Shown piece by piece: positions 1 through 7,383 of a stretch of DNA of 64,000 nucleotides (position 1 is its first letter; each line of letters opens with the position of its first letter). A program made the position numbers and the translations under genes. The stretch lies in the NCBI RefSeq assembly GCF_039526245.1, contig NZ_BAAAIV010000004.1, forward strand, positions 124,001 through 188,000, given 5' to 3'. Source of the stretch: Arthrobacter_H rhombi. Lineage in GTDB: Bacteria; Actinomycetota; Actinomycetes; Actinomycetales; Micrococcaceae. The notes under the pieces are model-generated. The model saw nothing but the letters and a program-made list of their open reading frames with translations, did not search any database and was not told the origin of the DNA.

Positions 1-250
1 TGACCACGTCCCCGATCCGCAGATCCTGGAAGGCGACCGGCCGGGAGATGATCAAGGTTCCCGGAGGCAGGTGGGGACGCATGGAATTCGTCAGCACCGA
101 ATAGGTCTGCGATCCCGTGGCCATCGGGACGATGATCAGCACCACGGCGGCCAGGACGGCCAGCACGAGCGCCACCAAGCCCAGGGCACTCCCCAGCAGA
201 CCGGGAACGGAGTCCCGGGTCCGGGTCCGTGAAGCGAGGTGCTGGGCCAT
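1..250 (-). CDS. sipW: SipW-type signal peptidase I (C-terminus cut by window edge)
   Basis: A membrane-anchored serine protease that removes signal peptides from exported proteins. The 83 visible residues show one long hydrophobic segment (about residues 18-44). This is followed by NSMRPHLPPG with the nucleophile at Ser56, and then a GDVV stretch, as in the S26 family branch that includes Bacillus SipW. The catalytic Lys (or His in SipW-type enzymes) would lie beyond the window edge. The start ATG is preceded by AAAGGA at good spacing. It is the last visible gene of a minus-strand run behind two proteins with SipW-type signal peptides, so it is probably their dedicated peptidase. The substrate link is inferred from neighbourhood and signal shape. 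Confidence 0.8.
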   Translation of the reverse strand, partial: MAQHLASRTRTRDSVPGLLGSALGLVALVLAVLAAVVLIIVPMATGSQTYSVLTNSMRPHLPPGTLIISRPVAFQDLRIGDVV

Positions 251-291
251 GATGTCCTTTGCGGTTGGAGTGCGTCGTGCGGGAAGGGGGA

Positions 292-837
292 TCACACCTG
301 GGTGGCGGTGAGTTTCACGGCGATCGTGTTGGCTTGCCCACCCGCCGTTGCCGGGGCCTGGGCATCCAGGCTGACCGCCACGCACAGCGTGGCCGAGCCT
401 CCCTGTTTCAGCCGTGCCGCAGCCGGCAGTCCCGAGGCGGGGCAGCTACCCGACGACTGCAGCCCGGCCGTCACCTTGAGGTACTTCGACGCTGCACCGT
501 TCGGTGGCAGGACGGAGGTGGTGAGCTCGATCGTGAAGTCGCCCCGGCCGGCATCTGTCGCATTCGTGACCGTGACCGGGACGGCCTGCGTCTGGCCCGG
601 CTTCAGCCCGGTGAGGGCGGGCAGGGCCACCGTGGAGGATTGGCCGTTGGTCGTCAGACGCTGGGCCGCACTGCCGGCGGAGGTGAGCGTGACGGCAAAG
701 TCCGCTGCCTGGACCGTTCCCGCCGCCGAAGCGGTGGTGGCATTCCAGGCTGCGAGGCTGCCCTGGACAGTGCCCAGGCCGAGAACGACGGCGACCGCCA
801 GCAGCGCGGCTGTCTTCAGTGCCGACGTCGTTCTCAT
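292..837 (-). CDS. secreted protein with SipW-type (alternate) signal peptide
   Basis: A 181-residue exported protein of unknown function. Residues 1-30 form a signal with a long hydrophobic core and the sequence GTVQGSLAAWNATT. The AxW pattern after a Gly/Ser-rich stretch is typical of substrates of SipW-like peptidases such as TasA and camelysin. The mature part is Thr/Ser/Ala-rich and predicted beta-rich. It has two cysteines (in GSCPASG and ATLCVAV) that could form a disulfide. GGAGG precedes the ATG. It sits between a second alternate-signal protein and the peptidase gene, with about 40-50 bases on each side, so co-transcription is likely. It could be a fibre or surface-matrix subunit; nothing here proves this. 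Confidence 0.8.
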   Translation of the reverse strand: MRTTSALKTAALLAVAVVLGLGTVQGSLAAWNATTASAAGTVQAADFAVTLTSAGSAAQRLTTNGQSSTVALPALTGLKPGQTQAVPVTVTNATDAGRGDFTIELTTSVLPPNGAASKYLKVTAGLQSSGSCPASGLPAAARLKQGGSATLCVAVSLDAQAPATAGGQANTIAVKLTATQV

Positions 838-885
838 GGGTGCCTCCGGGGTGGTCCGTGTCAGGGATGCGGGTGTTCGGCGGTG

Positions 886-1443
886 TTACGGGGCCGGGGT
901 GGGGTTGCCCGAGGAGGCCACCTGGTCCAGCTTGTAGCCGACCTTGCTGAAGTCGTACTTCGCGTTGGTGTCCTGCAGCCCGGACGTGGACTCCTTGAAG
1001 GTGAACGTCACCGAGGCGGTGTAGTTGCCGTTGGAGGTGAGCACCTGGCCGTCGATGGCCTGGCCTGCAGAGTCCTTGAGGGTGACGGGGGTGACCGAGT
1101 AGTTCGCGGCATTGAAGGTGCGGTTGGCCGTCAGGGAGTCGTCGGCAACGGTGAGCTTGGCCTTCATCAGGTCCCCGGAGAGGGTCACGGCCACCGGCTG
1201 CGTGAAGGTGAGGGAATCACCCGGGACGATCCGGTAGGTACCCGCAGTCATCTTGGTGGTGACATCGGCGCCGGCGGAGTTGGTCCACTTTCCGGCCCCT
1301 GCCGTCAGGCCCATGTCGCCGGCGACGATCTGGCCGGCGTTGGCCTGGGCGCTGGTGTTCCAGACGGCCAGCGATCCGCCGCCGCCGATCAGCAGTGCGA
1401 CGCCGAGTCCGGTGGCCAGTGCGCCCTTGGTCATCTTGTTCAT
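886..1443 (-). CDS. secreted protein with alternate-type signal peptide
   Basis: A 185-residue exported protein of unknown function. The N-terminus MNKMTKGALATGLGVALL continues to GGGGSLAVWNTSAQANAG. This is the alternate-type signal with a Leu/Ala-V-W motif that I know from many actinobacterial proteins encoded beside a SipW-like peptidase. The frame is open 60 bases further upstream, but the ATG at 1443 has AAGGGGACA before it and gives the canonical signal peptide. The mature part has many Thr/Val/Asp beta-strand-like repeats and no cysteine. It is probably the first gene of the three-gene cassette. It resembles TasA-like or camelysin-like subunits only in signal type, not in any catalytic motif. 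Confidence 0.8.
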   Translation of the reverse strand: MNKMTKGALATGLGVALLIGGGGSLAVWNTSAQANAGQIVAGDMGLTAGAGKWTNSAGADVTTKMTAGTYRIVPGDSLTFTQPVAVTLSGDLMKAKLTVADDSLTANRTFNAANYSVTPVTLKDSAGQAIDGQVLTSNGNYTASVTFTFKESTSGLQDTNAKYDFSKVGYKLDQVASSGNPTPAP

Positions 1444-1631
1444 GCTGTGTCCCCTTGGAGGTGAGTGCCGGCGATCTGCTTCCCCGGCTGTTGGGACCAG
1501 CATCCCTGCCCCACATCAAGAACTCCCCCTGGGTTGACAAAAGTTTTACACAAGGTCGTCGGAGATGATCTTGCGCGAATCTTGAGCCGGGTTTGAGCGG
1601 TTCCCACCGGTCGGCGGCGCACCATGGTTCC

Positions 1632-2024
1632 ATGACACACGCCGATCCATCGGATGCCCCCGAGTCCTGCACACTGGTGTGTCCCACGGCGCTCCAGGCG
1701 CTCGCGGACCAGGTGGGTTCCGCCGCGGCGGCCTTGTACCTCGAACGCTTTGTCCGTCTCTGGCCGGAACGCCGACACCGCCTGCATCTGGCAGTCTCCC
1801 ACCAGGACGCGGAGGCCTGCCGGGATGCTGCCCTCTCGCTTGTTTCGAGCGCCACGCTGGCGGGCGCCCACCGCCTGGCCGGTCTCGGAGCCAGGCTGCA
1901 CGCCGATGTTCCGGAATCCGCCGACGCATCGGCGTGGTCCTCGGCGATCGGCATCGTGGCCGAACTCGACCGGGTGGGCGGGGAGTCCATCGCCGACGTC
2001 GCGCGCCTGGCCCGCCGGATCTGA
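1632..2024 (+). CDS. Hpt-like domain protein lacking the phospho-accepting histidine
   Basis: A 130-residue soluble, mainly helical protein. Helix one holds ALYLERFVRLWPERRHRL, as in Hpt four-helix bundles. The place where Hpt domains carry AHxLKxxxxxxGA reads ALSLVSSATLAGA here, so the His is replaced by Leu and the Lys by Val. If the fold assignment is right, it cannot relay phosphate and would act as a docking or inhibitory partner. The ATG at 1632 was chosen because upstream residues look non-coding; no strong Shine-Dalgarno is visible. It is encoded alone, convergent with rimI, only five bases from that gene's end. No kinase or response regulator is adjacent. Confidence 0.6.
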   Translation: MTHADPSDAPESCTLVCPTALQALADQVGSAAAALYLERFVRLWPERRHRLHLAVSHQDAEACRDAALSLVSSATLAGAHRLAGLGARLHADVPESADASAWSSAIGIVAELDRVGGESIADVARLARRI

Positions 2025-2029
2025 CCGGG

Positions 2030-2479
2030 TCAGGCCGCGGCGTCCAGCTCCAAACGCATGATCAGCGCATCCACTCCGCCGGGGTAATAGCCGCGCCGCG
2101 TGTGGATGTGCTCGAATCCGAACCGGGTGTAGAGCGCCTGGGCCCGGGGATTATCGGCGCGGACCTCCAACAGGACGTCGCGGGCGCCCCGGCTTCCGGC
2201 CTCCTCGATGAGCTGGCGCAGCAGGGTCGAGCCGATGCCGCGGCCCTCATACCCCGGCGTCACTGCGATGGTCTGCACATCCGCCAGCGGGAGCACGCAC
2301 ATCATCCCGCAGTAGGCGACGATTTTCCCGTCGTCCTCCGCAACCCAATACCTCCGCGTGGCCGTCTGCCCCAGCTCGTCGCGGAACATCTCCAGGGGCC
2401 AGGCATCCTCGGGAAACAACGCGCACTCGAGCTCCCACACCGCCGGGACATCTGCTTCGGTCATGTCACGGTAGATCAC
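2030..2479 (-). CDS. rimI: ribosomal-protein-alanine N-acetyltransferase
   Basis: A GNAT enzyme of 149 residues that acetylates the N-terminal alanine of ribosomal protein S18 using acetyl-CoA. The acetyl-CoA loop is visible as IAVTPGYEGRGIGSTLL (Q/RxxGxG type). The C-terminal EVRADNPRAQALYTRFGF is the usual RimI signature. The GTG start overlaps the tsaB stop codon (GTGA), so translation is probably coupled. Gene order tsaB-rimI is the common bacterial arrangement, but tsaD, which often follows, is absent: the next gene faces the other way. Confidence 0.88.
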   Translation of the reverse strand: MIYRDMTEADVPAVWELECALFPEDAWPLEMFRDELGQTATRRYWVAEDDGKIVAYCGMMCVLPLADVQTIAVTPGYEGRGIGSTLLRQLIEEAGSRGARDVLLEVRADNPRAQALYTRFGFEHIHTRRGYYPGGVDALIMRLELDAAA

Positions 2480-3177
2480 GACGCCGAGGAACCCTTCATC
2501 TGCGCGGGCACCTGGGCGTCGGACTCACGCAGGTACAGCGGGGTCGTGGGCAACAGTTCCCCGCCCGAGCCCAGGACCCGGATGGCCCAGGCGCCGAGCG
2601 ACCCTGCGGACGGGTGGCGGTCGGCGAAAGGTCCAGCCACTTTGTTTCCGTTCCCTGCGAGCCGGTCACCGTAGAGACCGGCCCCGGCACCGTAGACGGG
2701 CCCGGGCGGCAGCGCCTCCGCGACACCGACGTGCGGCCCGTCCAACAGCGTCCCGTCGGCCGCATAATGCGCCCAGTAGAGCTCCTTGCGCCGCGCATCG
2801 ATGGCCACCGTAAACCCCTGGTCGACATTTCCCCTGGATGCACTATCTGCTAGGACATCGTGAGCCAATGCGTTCAGGCTCATGGCCCCATGGACGGGGA
2901 TCCCCCAGGCGAAACCGAGGGCACGTGCCGTGGCAATGCCCACGCGCAGCCCGGTGAACGGGCCGGGGCCCACCCCCACGACGATGGCGTCGAGATCCCC
3001 TCCCGTATTTCCGGTTTCGGCGAGCAGGCCCTGGATGCCCGGGGCCAGGACCTCGGAATGGGTGTTGGTCTCTTCCGTGTGGAAGGAGGCCAGCAGTTGG
3101 GCTGCCGAATCCGCAGAGCGGGTCTTCAGCAGGGCGGCGGAAGCGGTGGCTGAGGTGTCAATGGCCAGAATAAGCAC
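2476..3177 (-). CDS. tsaB: tRNA threonylcarbamoyladenosine biosynthesis protein TsaB
   Basis: Scaffold subunit of the TsaB-TsaD-TsaE complex that places threonylcarbamoyl on A37 of ANN-decoding tRNAs. An ASKHA-fold N-terminus LILAIDTSATASAALL and the motif GVGPGPFTGLRVGIATARAL are diagnostic. The GTG at 3177 gives the family-typical beginning at LILAIDTS (233 residues). An in-frame ATG at 3207 would add ten residues, MGPRPAYDGA, that TsaB proteins lack, and neither start has an ideal ribosome site. The gene follows an unknown gene by about 45 bases and overlaps rimI by four. TsaE is encoded upstream but separated by two unrelated genes. Confidence 0.88.
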   Translation of the reverse strand: MLILAIDTSATASAALLKTRSADSAAQLLASFHTEETNTHSEVLAPGIQGLLAETGNTGGDLDAIVVGVGPGPFTGLRVGIATARALGFAWGIPVHGAMSLNALAHDVLADSASRGNVDQGFTVAIDARRKELYWAHYAADGTLLDGPHVGVAEALPPGPVYGAGAGLYGDRLAGNGNKVAGPFADRHPSAGSLGAWAIRVLGSGGELLPTTPLYLRESDAQVPAQMKGSSAS

Positions 3178-3222
3178 CGCTCCATCGTATGCGGGCCGCG
3201 GACCCATGTCAGCCGCGCCGGC

Positions 3223-3990
3223 TCACATCTGCTGGGCGCCTTCAAGGATCCGCCAGATCGCGCCGCTGCCGATCGGCACCAGGCGGATCTGGGTGTCGTC
3301 ACCGGAGAACACCTGCCCGAAGGCGAAATTGCCGTGGTCCAAGGTCCCGATGAAGCCGTGTTCGGCGCCCGAGGGCGCGACGACATCCCAGATGAACCAA
3401 TCGTCATTCCACAATTCGCGGGCATGCTCGAATTCGGGCGGAGGCGAACTGGCCAGTCCGTTCGCCCGGGCGGTGAACGCGGGGACCGGCAATTCCAGCC
3501 GTGGTGTGGTGCTGGAGGCTCCAGGACGGACGCCGGCCCATGCGCACAGCAGGGTGGGGATCTCGCGGGAATCCAGGACCCTGATGGAGACGGACGATTC
3601 CGGCCCCTGGTTCCGGGCCCGATCGCCGGAGGCTGCCCGGAGCGTCGCAGCATCGGGGCCGACGCTCAGCGTACTGTCCGTCTGCCGGCCATGGGCCCTG
3701 ACTTCGGACACAACTCCCTGATGGCGGCCGGTCACGTGCCAGGTGTAGGCAGGATTTGCCGCGTTTGGAAGGGCTTCACGGGCTTGGTCGCTGAAACGAC
3801 CCGTCGAATCCACCCACCCCTGGGCCGCAAGTTCCGCCACCGCCGACCGGCCTCCACGGATGCTTGTTCGTCGGACTCGCCGTCCCGGCCACGCCTGCAC
3901 CATCTCCTCCCAGGCTGCGGGCCGGACCAGCGGTCCGCTGGGCCAGGCGGCGTCGGCTGCCTCCCGGGCGGCGGTCGGTGTAGAGCTCAT
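3223..3990 (-). CDS. uncharacterised protein, possibly EspG-like
   Basis: I do not firmly recognise this 255-residue protein. Residues about 20-80 could form a winged-helix-like region, with GWVDSTGRFSDQAREAL and then a Pro-containing strand. This is followed by a long beta-rich half ending IRLVPIGSGAIWRILEG. That order vaguely resembles the EspG chaperones of type VII secretion, but there is no decisive motif and no WXG100 gene in the window. No signal peptide or membrane segment is seen. Its start codon overlaps the stop of the preceding gene (ATGA), so the two products are probably made together. It lies between tsaE and tsaB, an unusual place. Confidence 0.6.
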   Translation of the reverse strand: MSSTPTAAREAADAAWPSGPLVRPAAWEEMVQAWPGRRVRRTSIRGGRSAVAELAAQGWVDSTGRFSDQAREALPNAANPAYTWHVTGRHQGVVSEVRAHGRQTDSTLSVGPDAATLRAASGDRARNQGPESSVSIRVLDSREIPTLLCAWAGVRPGASSTTPRLELPVPAFTARANGLASSPPPEFEHARELWNDDWFIWDVVAPSGAEHGFIGTLDHGNFAFGQVFSGDDTQIRLVPIGSGAIWRILEGAQQM

Positions 3991-4505
3991 GCTGCGATGT
4001 GGATCCTGTCTTCCAACGAGTCGAAATCATGGATGTGGCGGCTGAAGTCGTCGAGCGGGCACGTCGCTGCGATTTCGAGCGTCCGATCGCCCAGGGACAT
4101 GACCCACCGCCGGGTGAACAGCGCTACCCCGGACCGCCGGTGCGTGAGGTCCATGCGCTCGGCCGCCATTCCGGCGATATGGGTGCTCGCCACGTCCACC
4201 ACGTAGAGCCCGTCGAGACCCCGGATGACGTCACGGGACGGATATTCGACGGCAATGATGCTGCTGGACGGGATCTGGTCCGGGGAAAGCCCGCCAGCAC
4301 GGATCCCTCCGGGAGGAGAGAGGATGTCGAGCCCCTGCACCGTGACCGGTACCGCGTCGCTCGTCAGTTGGAAGGACTCGCCATCCTGGTCGTCACCCGG
4401 GACTACTCCGCCTGCGCCGGTATGGCAGGCCAGGTAATTGCACCCCACAGCCTCGAGCCGTCTCCAGTCCCGGGGCAGCTCCACGTCAACCAGCCTCATT
4501 GCCAT
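3987..4505 (-). CDS. uncharacterised protein, possibly Mog1/PsbP-fold
   Basis: A 172-residue protein with no confident assignment. It begins MAMRLVDVELPRDW and is beta-rich throughout. It closes with RTLEIAATCPLDDFSRHIHDFD, a pattern seen in Mog1/PsbP/DcrB-like small domains. There is no signal peptide, so a cytoplasmic or partner-bound role is likely. The frame is open upstream to 4823, but the ATG at 4505 has GGAGAGG in front of it. The added stretch would run past the tsaE stop and over an 18-base palindrome. It is translationally coupled to the next gene. Function unknown. Confidence 0.6.
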   Translation of the reverse strand: MAMRLVDVELPRDWRRLEAVGCNYLACHTGAGGVVPGDDQDGESFQLTSDAVPVTVQGLDILSPPGGIRAGGLSPDQIPSSSIIAVEYPSRDVIRGLDGLYVVDVASTHIAGMAAERMDLTHRRSGVALFTRRWVMSLGDRTLEIAATCPLDDFSRHIHDFDSLEDRIHIAA

Positions 4506-4525
4506 CCAGCCTCTCCATCCGCACC

Positions 4526-4596
4526 AGCCTAAGTGGGGTTCGGCGGCTACGCGATGGGGAGAACTACCCATCCTTTCGGCACACAGCGCTGTGTGC
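4526..4596 (-). promoter_or_regulatory. possible promoter with 18-base perfect palindrome
   Basis: The 130 bases between tsaE and the unknown gene pair hold a perfect palindrome, GCACACAGCGCTGTGTGC, at 4579-4596. Closer to the gene there is a TAGGCT box (4526-4531, minus strand) of the TANNNT -10 type with no clear -35. The palindrome could be a repressor operator or a short hairpin after tsaE; it has no U-tract. An internal promoter for the unknown pair is plausible. Confidence 0.4.
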
Positions 4597-4635
4597 TGGA
4601 GGTGGACACCGGACGTCGTGGTGCCGTTCGTGCAT

Positions 4636-5205
4636 TCAGAAGAGCCGGCGACACGTCCACGCGGGGCCGTAGGCGACCACAGTGATCGTCCGTGGCTCGT
4701 CGGCATCTGTTTCCGAAAAGTCCAGTAGTGGGGGCCCTTCCTGTTCGGACATCGTCGAACCCGTCTCGCGCTGCAGGGTGATTTCCAGCCGCGAGTCGCT
4801 GAGTTGTTCCGCCTTGCCCGCACCCCATTCGACGACGGTCACGGAGCGGTCCATACCGGCTTCCAGATCCAGGTCCTCGAGCTCGCCGCCACTGGAGAGC
4901 CGGTAGGCATCCACGTGCACCAGGTCCGGCCCTCCCGTCACCGAGGGGTGGGTCCGGGAGAGGACGAACGTCGGGGAGATGATGCCCTCACGCACTCCCA
5001 GCCCGGCACCGAGCCCCTGGGTGAATGTGGTCTTGCCGGCCCCGAGCTCTCCGGTCAGCAGCAGCAGGTCCCCGGGAAGCAGGCGGGCCCCGATGCGGGC
5101 CGCGAGGTCCTGCGTCGACTCGGTTCCCCACGTCTTCACCTCGGCGGACCAGACGGCAGCGCCAGACGGCCCTTCTCCTGACGGGGCTCCCGTGGCGTCA
5201 GGCAT
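4636..5205 (-). CDS. tsaE: tRNA threonylcarbamoyladenosine biosynthesis ATPase TsaE
   Basis: The ATPase that drives turnover of the t6A-forming TsaBD complex. The 189-residue protein has the Walker A motif GELGAGKTTFTQGLG and then SPTFVLSRTH. The typical HVDAYRL and VTVVEWGAGK segments follow. The ATG at 5205 overlaps the end of alr by eight bases, which fixes the operon order alr-tsaE. The N-terminal 25 residues (Gly/Pro/Ser-rich) and a C-terminal tail after LEITLQRE exceed the usual 150 residues and look disordered. Confidence 0.9.
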   Translation of the reverse strand: MPDATGAPSGEGPSGAAVWSAEVKTWGTESTQDLAARIGARLLPGDLLLLTGELGAGKTTFTQGLGAGLGVREGIISPTFVLSRTHPSVTGGPDLVHVDAYRLSSGGELEDLDLEAGMDRSVTVVEWGAGKAEQLSDSRLEITLQRETGSTMSEQEGPPLLDFSETDADEPRTITVVAYGPAWTCRRLF

Positions 5206-6409
5206 CCTTGGGCCCCCAGGACCCCTCCACGTATAGGCGGGGGACGCGCGGGGAGATCCGGGTGACGATCTCGTAGTTGATCGTGTGTGCCGCTGCTGCC
5301 CATTCGTCGGCCGACGGCCCGTCTCCGCCGAAAAGAACTGCTTCGGTACCCACCAGCGACGTTGGGTCGCTGACCTGGCCGAGGTCGACCACGAACTGGT
5401 CCATGGCAATGCGGCCGCGGCTGAGCAGCTTGCGTCCGTCGATGAGCACGGGTCCCTCCACTGCGGAGCGCGGCACTCCATCGCCGTATCCCATGGGGAT
5501 CAGTGCCAGCCATGTCTCTTCGTCGGTCCGGTACGTCAGCCCGTAGGACACTCCCTGTCCGGCCGGGACCTTTTTGACGTTGGCGACGCGTGCCACCAAT
5601 CGCATGGCGGGCCGCAGGCCCAGCTCCTGGGAGCTCTGGTCGGCAAAGGGGCTCAGTCCGTACATGCCCAATCCCAGACGCACCAGGTCAAAATGGGCGT
5701 CCGGGCGGGAGAGGATGGCCGGCGTGTTCGCCGCGTGGCGCACTTCCAGATCGAATCCTGCATCTTCGGCCAGGCTGACCGCATCCCGGAACACGTCCAA
5801 TTGCTGATCGGTCTCCCCCCGATCTGGTTCATCGGCGACGGCCAGGTGTGTGAAGACACCGACGACGCGCAGCAGGCCCTCTTCCTGATAGGCAGCGGCT
5901 GCGCCCAGCAGCCGCTCCCACTGGGCCGGGGGGCATCCGTTGCGGCCCAGCCCGGTATCGATCTTCAGGTGGACCCGGGCCGGCCGTTCGGCCTGTTTGG
6001 CCGCCGCGGCAATGTAATCCAGTTCCCAGCCGGAAACCCCCAAGTCGATGTTCCGGGCAATGGCCTCGGCGAAGGGGGCATCGGTGGTGTGCAGCCAGGC
6101 CAGGGTGGGGGCGGTGATCCCGGCATCACGCACCACCAGCGCCTCACTGATGTGGGCGAACCCGAGCCAACCGGCACCCGCTTTCAGCGCCGCGGCCGCG
6201 ACGGGCAGGACACCGTGCCCATAGGCATCGGCCTTCAGCACCGCCATGACGGTTGCCGGTGCTGCGAGTTCGATCACGCGCTTGACGTTGTCCCGGATGG
6301 CCGAGAGGTCGATTTCGGCACGGCGTTCGAAGTCGGGTCCGGGGGCGAAGCCGTGCTCGGCGGAAATGCTGGCACCGCGTTCTTCCCAGGGTTCAGTTTG
6401 CGAAGTCAC
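5198..6409 (-). CDS. alr: alanine racemase
   Basis: A PLP enzyme converting L-alanine to D-alanine for peptidoglycan. Its 403 residues include AVLKADAYGHG with the PLP lysine. The GVSYGLTYRT region carries the second catalytic base Tyr, and LIPMGYGDGVPR is also present. The start is GTG at 6409. A GACAAT hexamer sits six bases upstream, suggesting a leaderless message, although rfbA ends only 15 bases upstream and read-through is possible. The first 28 residues before RAEIDLSAI are an extra, poorly conserved-looking N-terminus. Confidence 0.93.
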   Translation of the reverse strand: MTSQTEPWEERGASISAEHGFAPGPDFERRAEIDLSAIRDNVKRVIELAAPATVMAVLKADAYGHGVLPVAAAALKAGAGWLGFAHISEALVVRDAGITAPTLAWLHTTDAPFAEAIARNIDLGVSGWELDYIAAAAKQAERPARVHLKIDTGLGRNGCPPAQWERLLGAAAAYQEEGLLRVVGVFTHLAVADEPDRGETDQQLDVFRDAVSLAEDAGFDLEVRHAANTPAILSRPDAHFDLVRLGLGMYGLSPFADQSSQELGLRPAMRLVARVANVKKVPAGQGVSYGLTYRTDEETWLALIPMGYGDGVPRSAVEGPVLIDGRKLLSRGRIAMDQFVVDLGQVSDPTSLVGTEAVLFGGDGPSADEWAAAAHTINYEIVTRISPRVPRLYVEGSWGPKDA

Positions 6410-6415
6410 GCCACC

Positions 6416-6421
6416 ATTGTC
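6416..6421 (-). promoter_or_regulatory. -10 box of a leaderless alr message
   Basis: GACAAT on the minus strand ends six bases before the alr GTG, so transcription would begin on or next to the start codon. It matches TATAAT at four of six positions, and no -35 element is evident. Confidence 0.4.
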
Positions 6422-6424
6422 GCA

Positions 6425-7309
6425 TCAGCTGCCGACGCGCTGGTTCGAGCTCTCCAGCAGGTTCAGCAGGTACCGGCCGTACCCGCTCTTGACCAGCGGC
6501 TTCGCCAGGGCCTCGAGCTGGGTGTCGGTGATGAAGCCTTGGCGCCAGGCGATCTCCTCGGGGGCGCTGAGTTTCAGCCCCTGTCGGGCGTCGATGGTGC
6601 GGATGTAGTTGGAGGCATCGTTGAGGGACTCGAAGGTGCCGGTATCCAGCCAGGCCGTGCCACGGGGCAGGACGGAGACCTTCAGTTCACCCATTTCCAG
6701 GTAGCGGCGGTTCACATCGGTGATCTCCAGCTCGCCGCGCGGTGAGGGCTTCAACGCGCGGGCGATGTCCACGACGCGGTTGTCGTAGAAATACAGGCCG
6801 GGAACTGCGTAGTGGCTGCGGGGTTTCTCCGGCTTTTCCTCCAAGGACACGGCGTTTCCTGCTGCATCGAATTCCACGACGCCATAGGCCTGCGGGTCGG
6901 CCACGTGGTACCCGAAGACCGCTGCGCCGTCCAGGTCGGCCAGCTTCTGCAGCTGCGTGCCCAGACCCGAACCGTAGAAGATGTTGTCGCCCAGCACCAG
7001 GGCGACCTTTCCGTCACCGATGTGCTCCTCGCCGATGAGGAACGCCTGGGCCAAGCCGTCCGGGGATTCCTGCACGGCATAGCTCAGCTCGAGGCCCCAC
7101 TGCGAGCCGTCGCCCAGCAGCCGGTGGAACTGGTCCGCGTCATGCGGGGTCGTGATGAGCAGGATTTCCCTGATCCCGGCCAGCATGAGCGTGGCCAGCG
7201 GGTAGTAGATCATCGGCTTGTCGTAGACCGGAACGAGCTGCTTGCTGATGCCTTGGGTGATCGGGTGCAGCCGCGAGCCCGTACCACCGGCGAGAATGAT
7301 TCCCCTCAT
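6425..7309 (-). CDS. rfbA: glucose-1-phosphate thymidylyltransferase
   Basis: First step of dTDP-L-rhamnose synthesis: dTTP + glucose-1-phosphate gives dTDP-glucose. The 294-residue protein starts MRGIILAGGTGSRLHPIT, the nucleotide-binding signature. It has KQLVPVYDKPMIYYPL and LGDNIFYGSGLG, as in RmlA enzymes of short homotetramer type. It is divergent from rfbB across only 74 bases. A TACGGT box seven bases before the ATG suggests a leaderless transcript. The downstream neighbour is alr, which is normally next to nnr and acpS in this group. Confidence 0.94.
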   Translation of the reverse strand: MRGIILAGGTGSRLHPITQGISKQLVPVYDKPMIYYPLATLMLAGIREILLITTPHDADQFHRLLGDGSQWGLELSYAVQESPDGLAQAFLIGEEHIGDGKVALVLGDNIFYGSGLGTQLQKLADLDGAAVFGYHVADPQAYGVVEFDAAGNAVSLEEKPEKPRSHYAVPGLYFYDNRVVDIARALKPSPRGELEITDVNRRYLEMGELKVSVLPRGTAWLDTGTFESLNDASNYIRTIDARQGLKLSAPEEIAWRQGFITDTQLEALAKPLVKSGYGRYLLNLLESSNQRVGS

Positions 7310-7316
7310 GGACCCA

Positions 7317-7376
7317 ACCGTACTGTGTCAACCCGCAGAAACGGTAGGCAACGGCCGCCGTGCGACCGGGTATTGT
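7317..7376. promoter_or_regulatory. divergent leaderless promoters between rfbA and rfbB
   Basis: The 74-base gap carries two TANNNT -10 boxes pointing outward. TACGGT (minus strand, 7317-7322) is seven bases before the rfbA ATG, and TATTGT (plus strand, 7371-7376) is seven bases before the rfbB ATG at 7384. Both genes would start transcription at or next to their start codon. Good -35 boxes are not obvious. Confidence 0.55.
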
Positions 7377-7383
7377 CATGCCC

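Noticed and set aside
259..1464. Plus-strand frame of about 400 codons across the SipW cassette
   Set aside because: Opposite to two proteins with clear signal peptides; Gly/Arg/Gln-rich shadow.
1534..1539. TTGACA as a promoter for the Hpt-like gene
   Set aside because: No -10-like sequence lies 16-18 bases downstream; the bases there are CG-rich.
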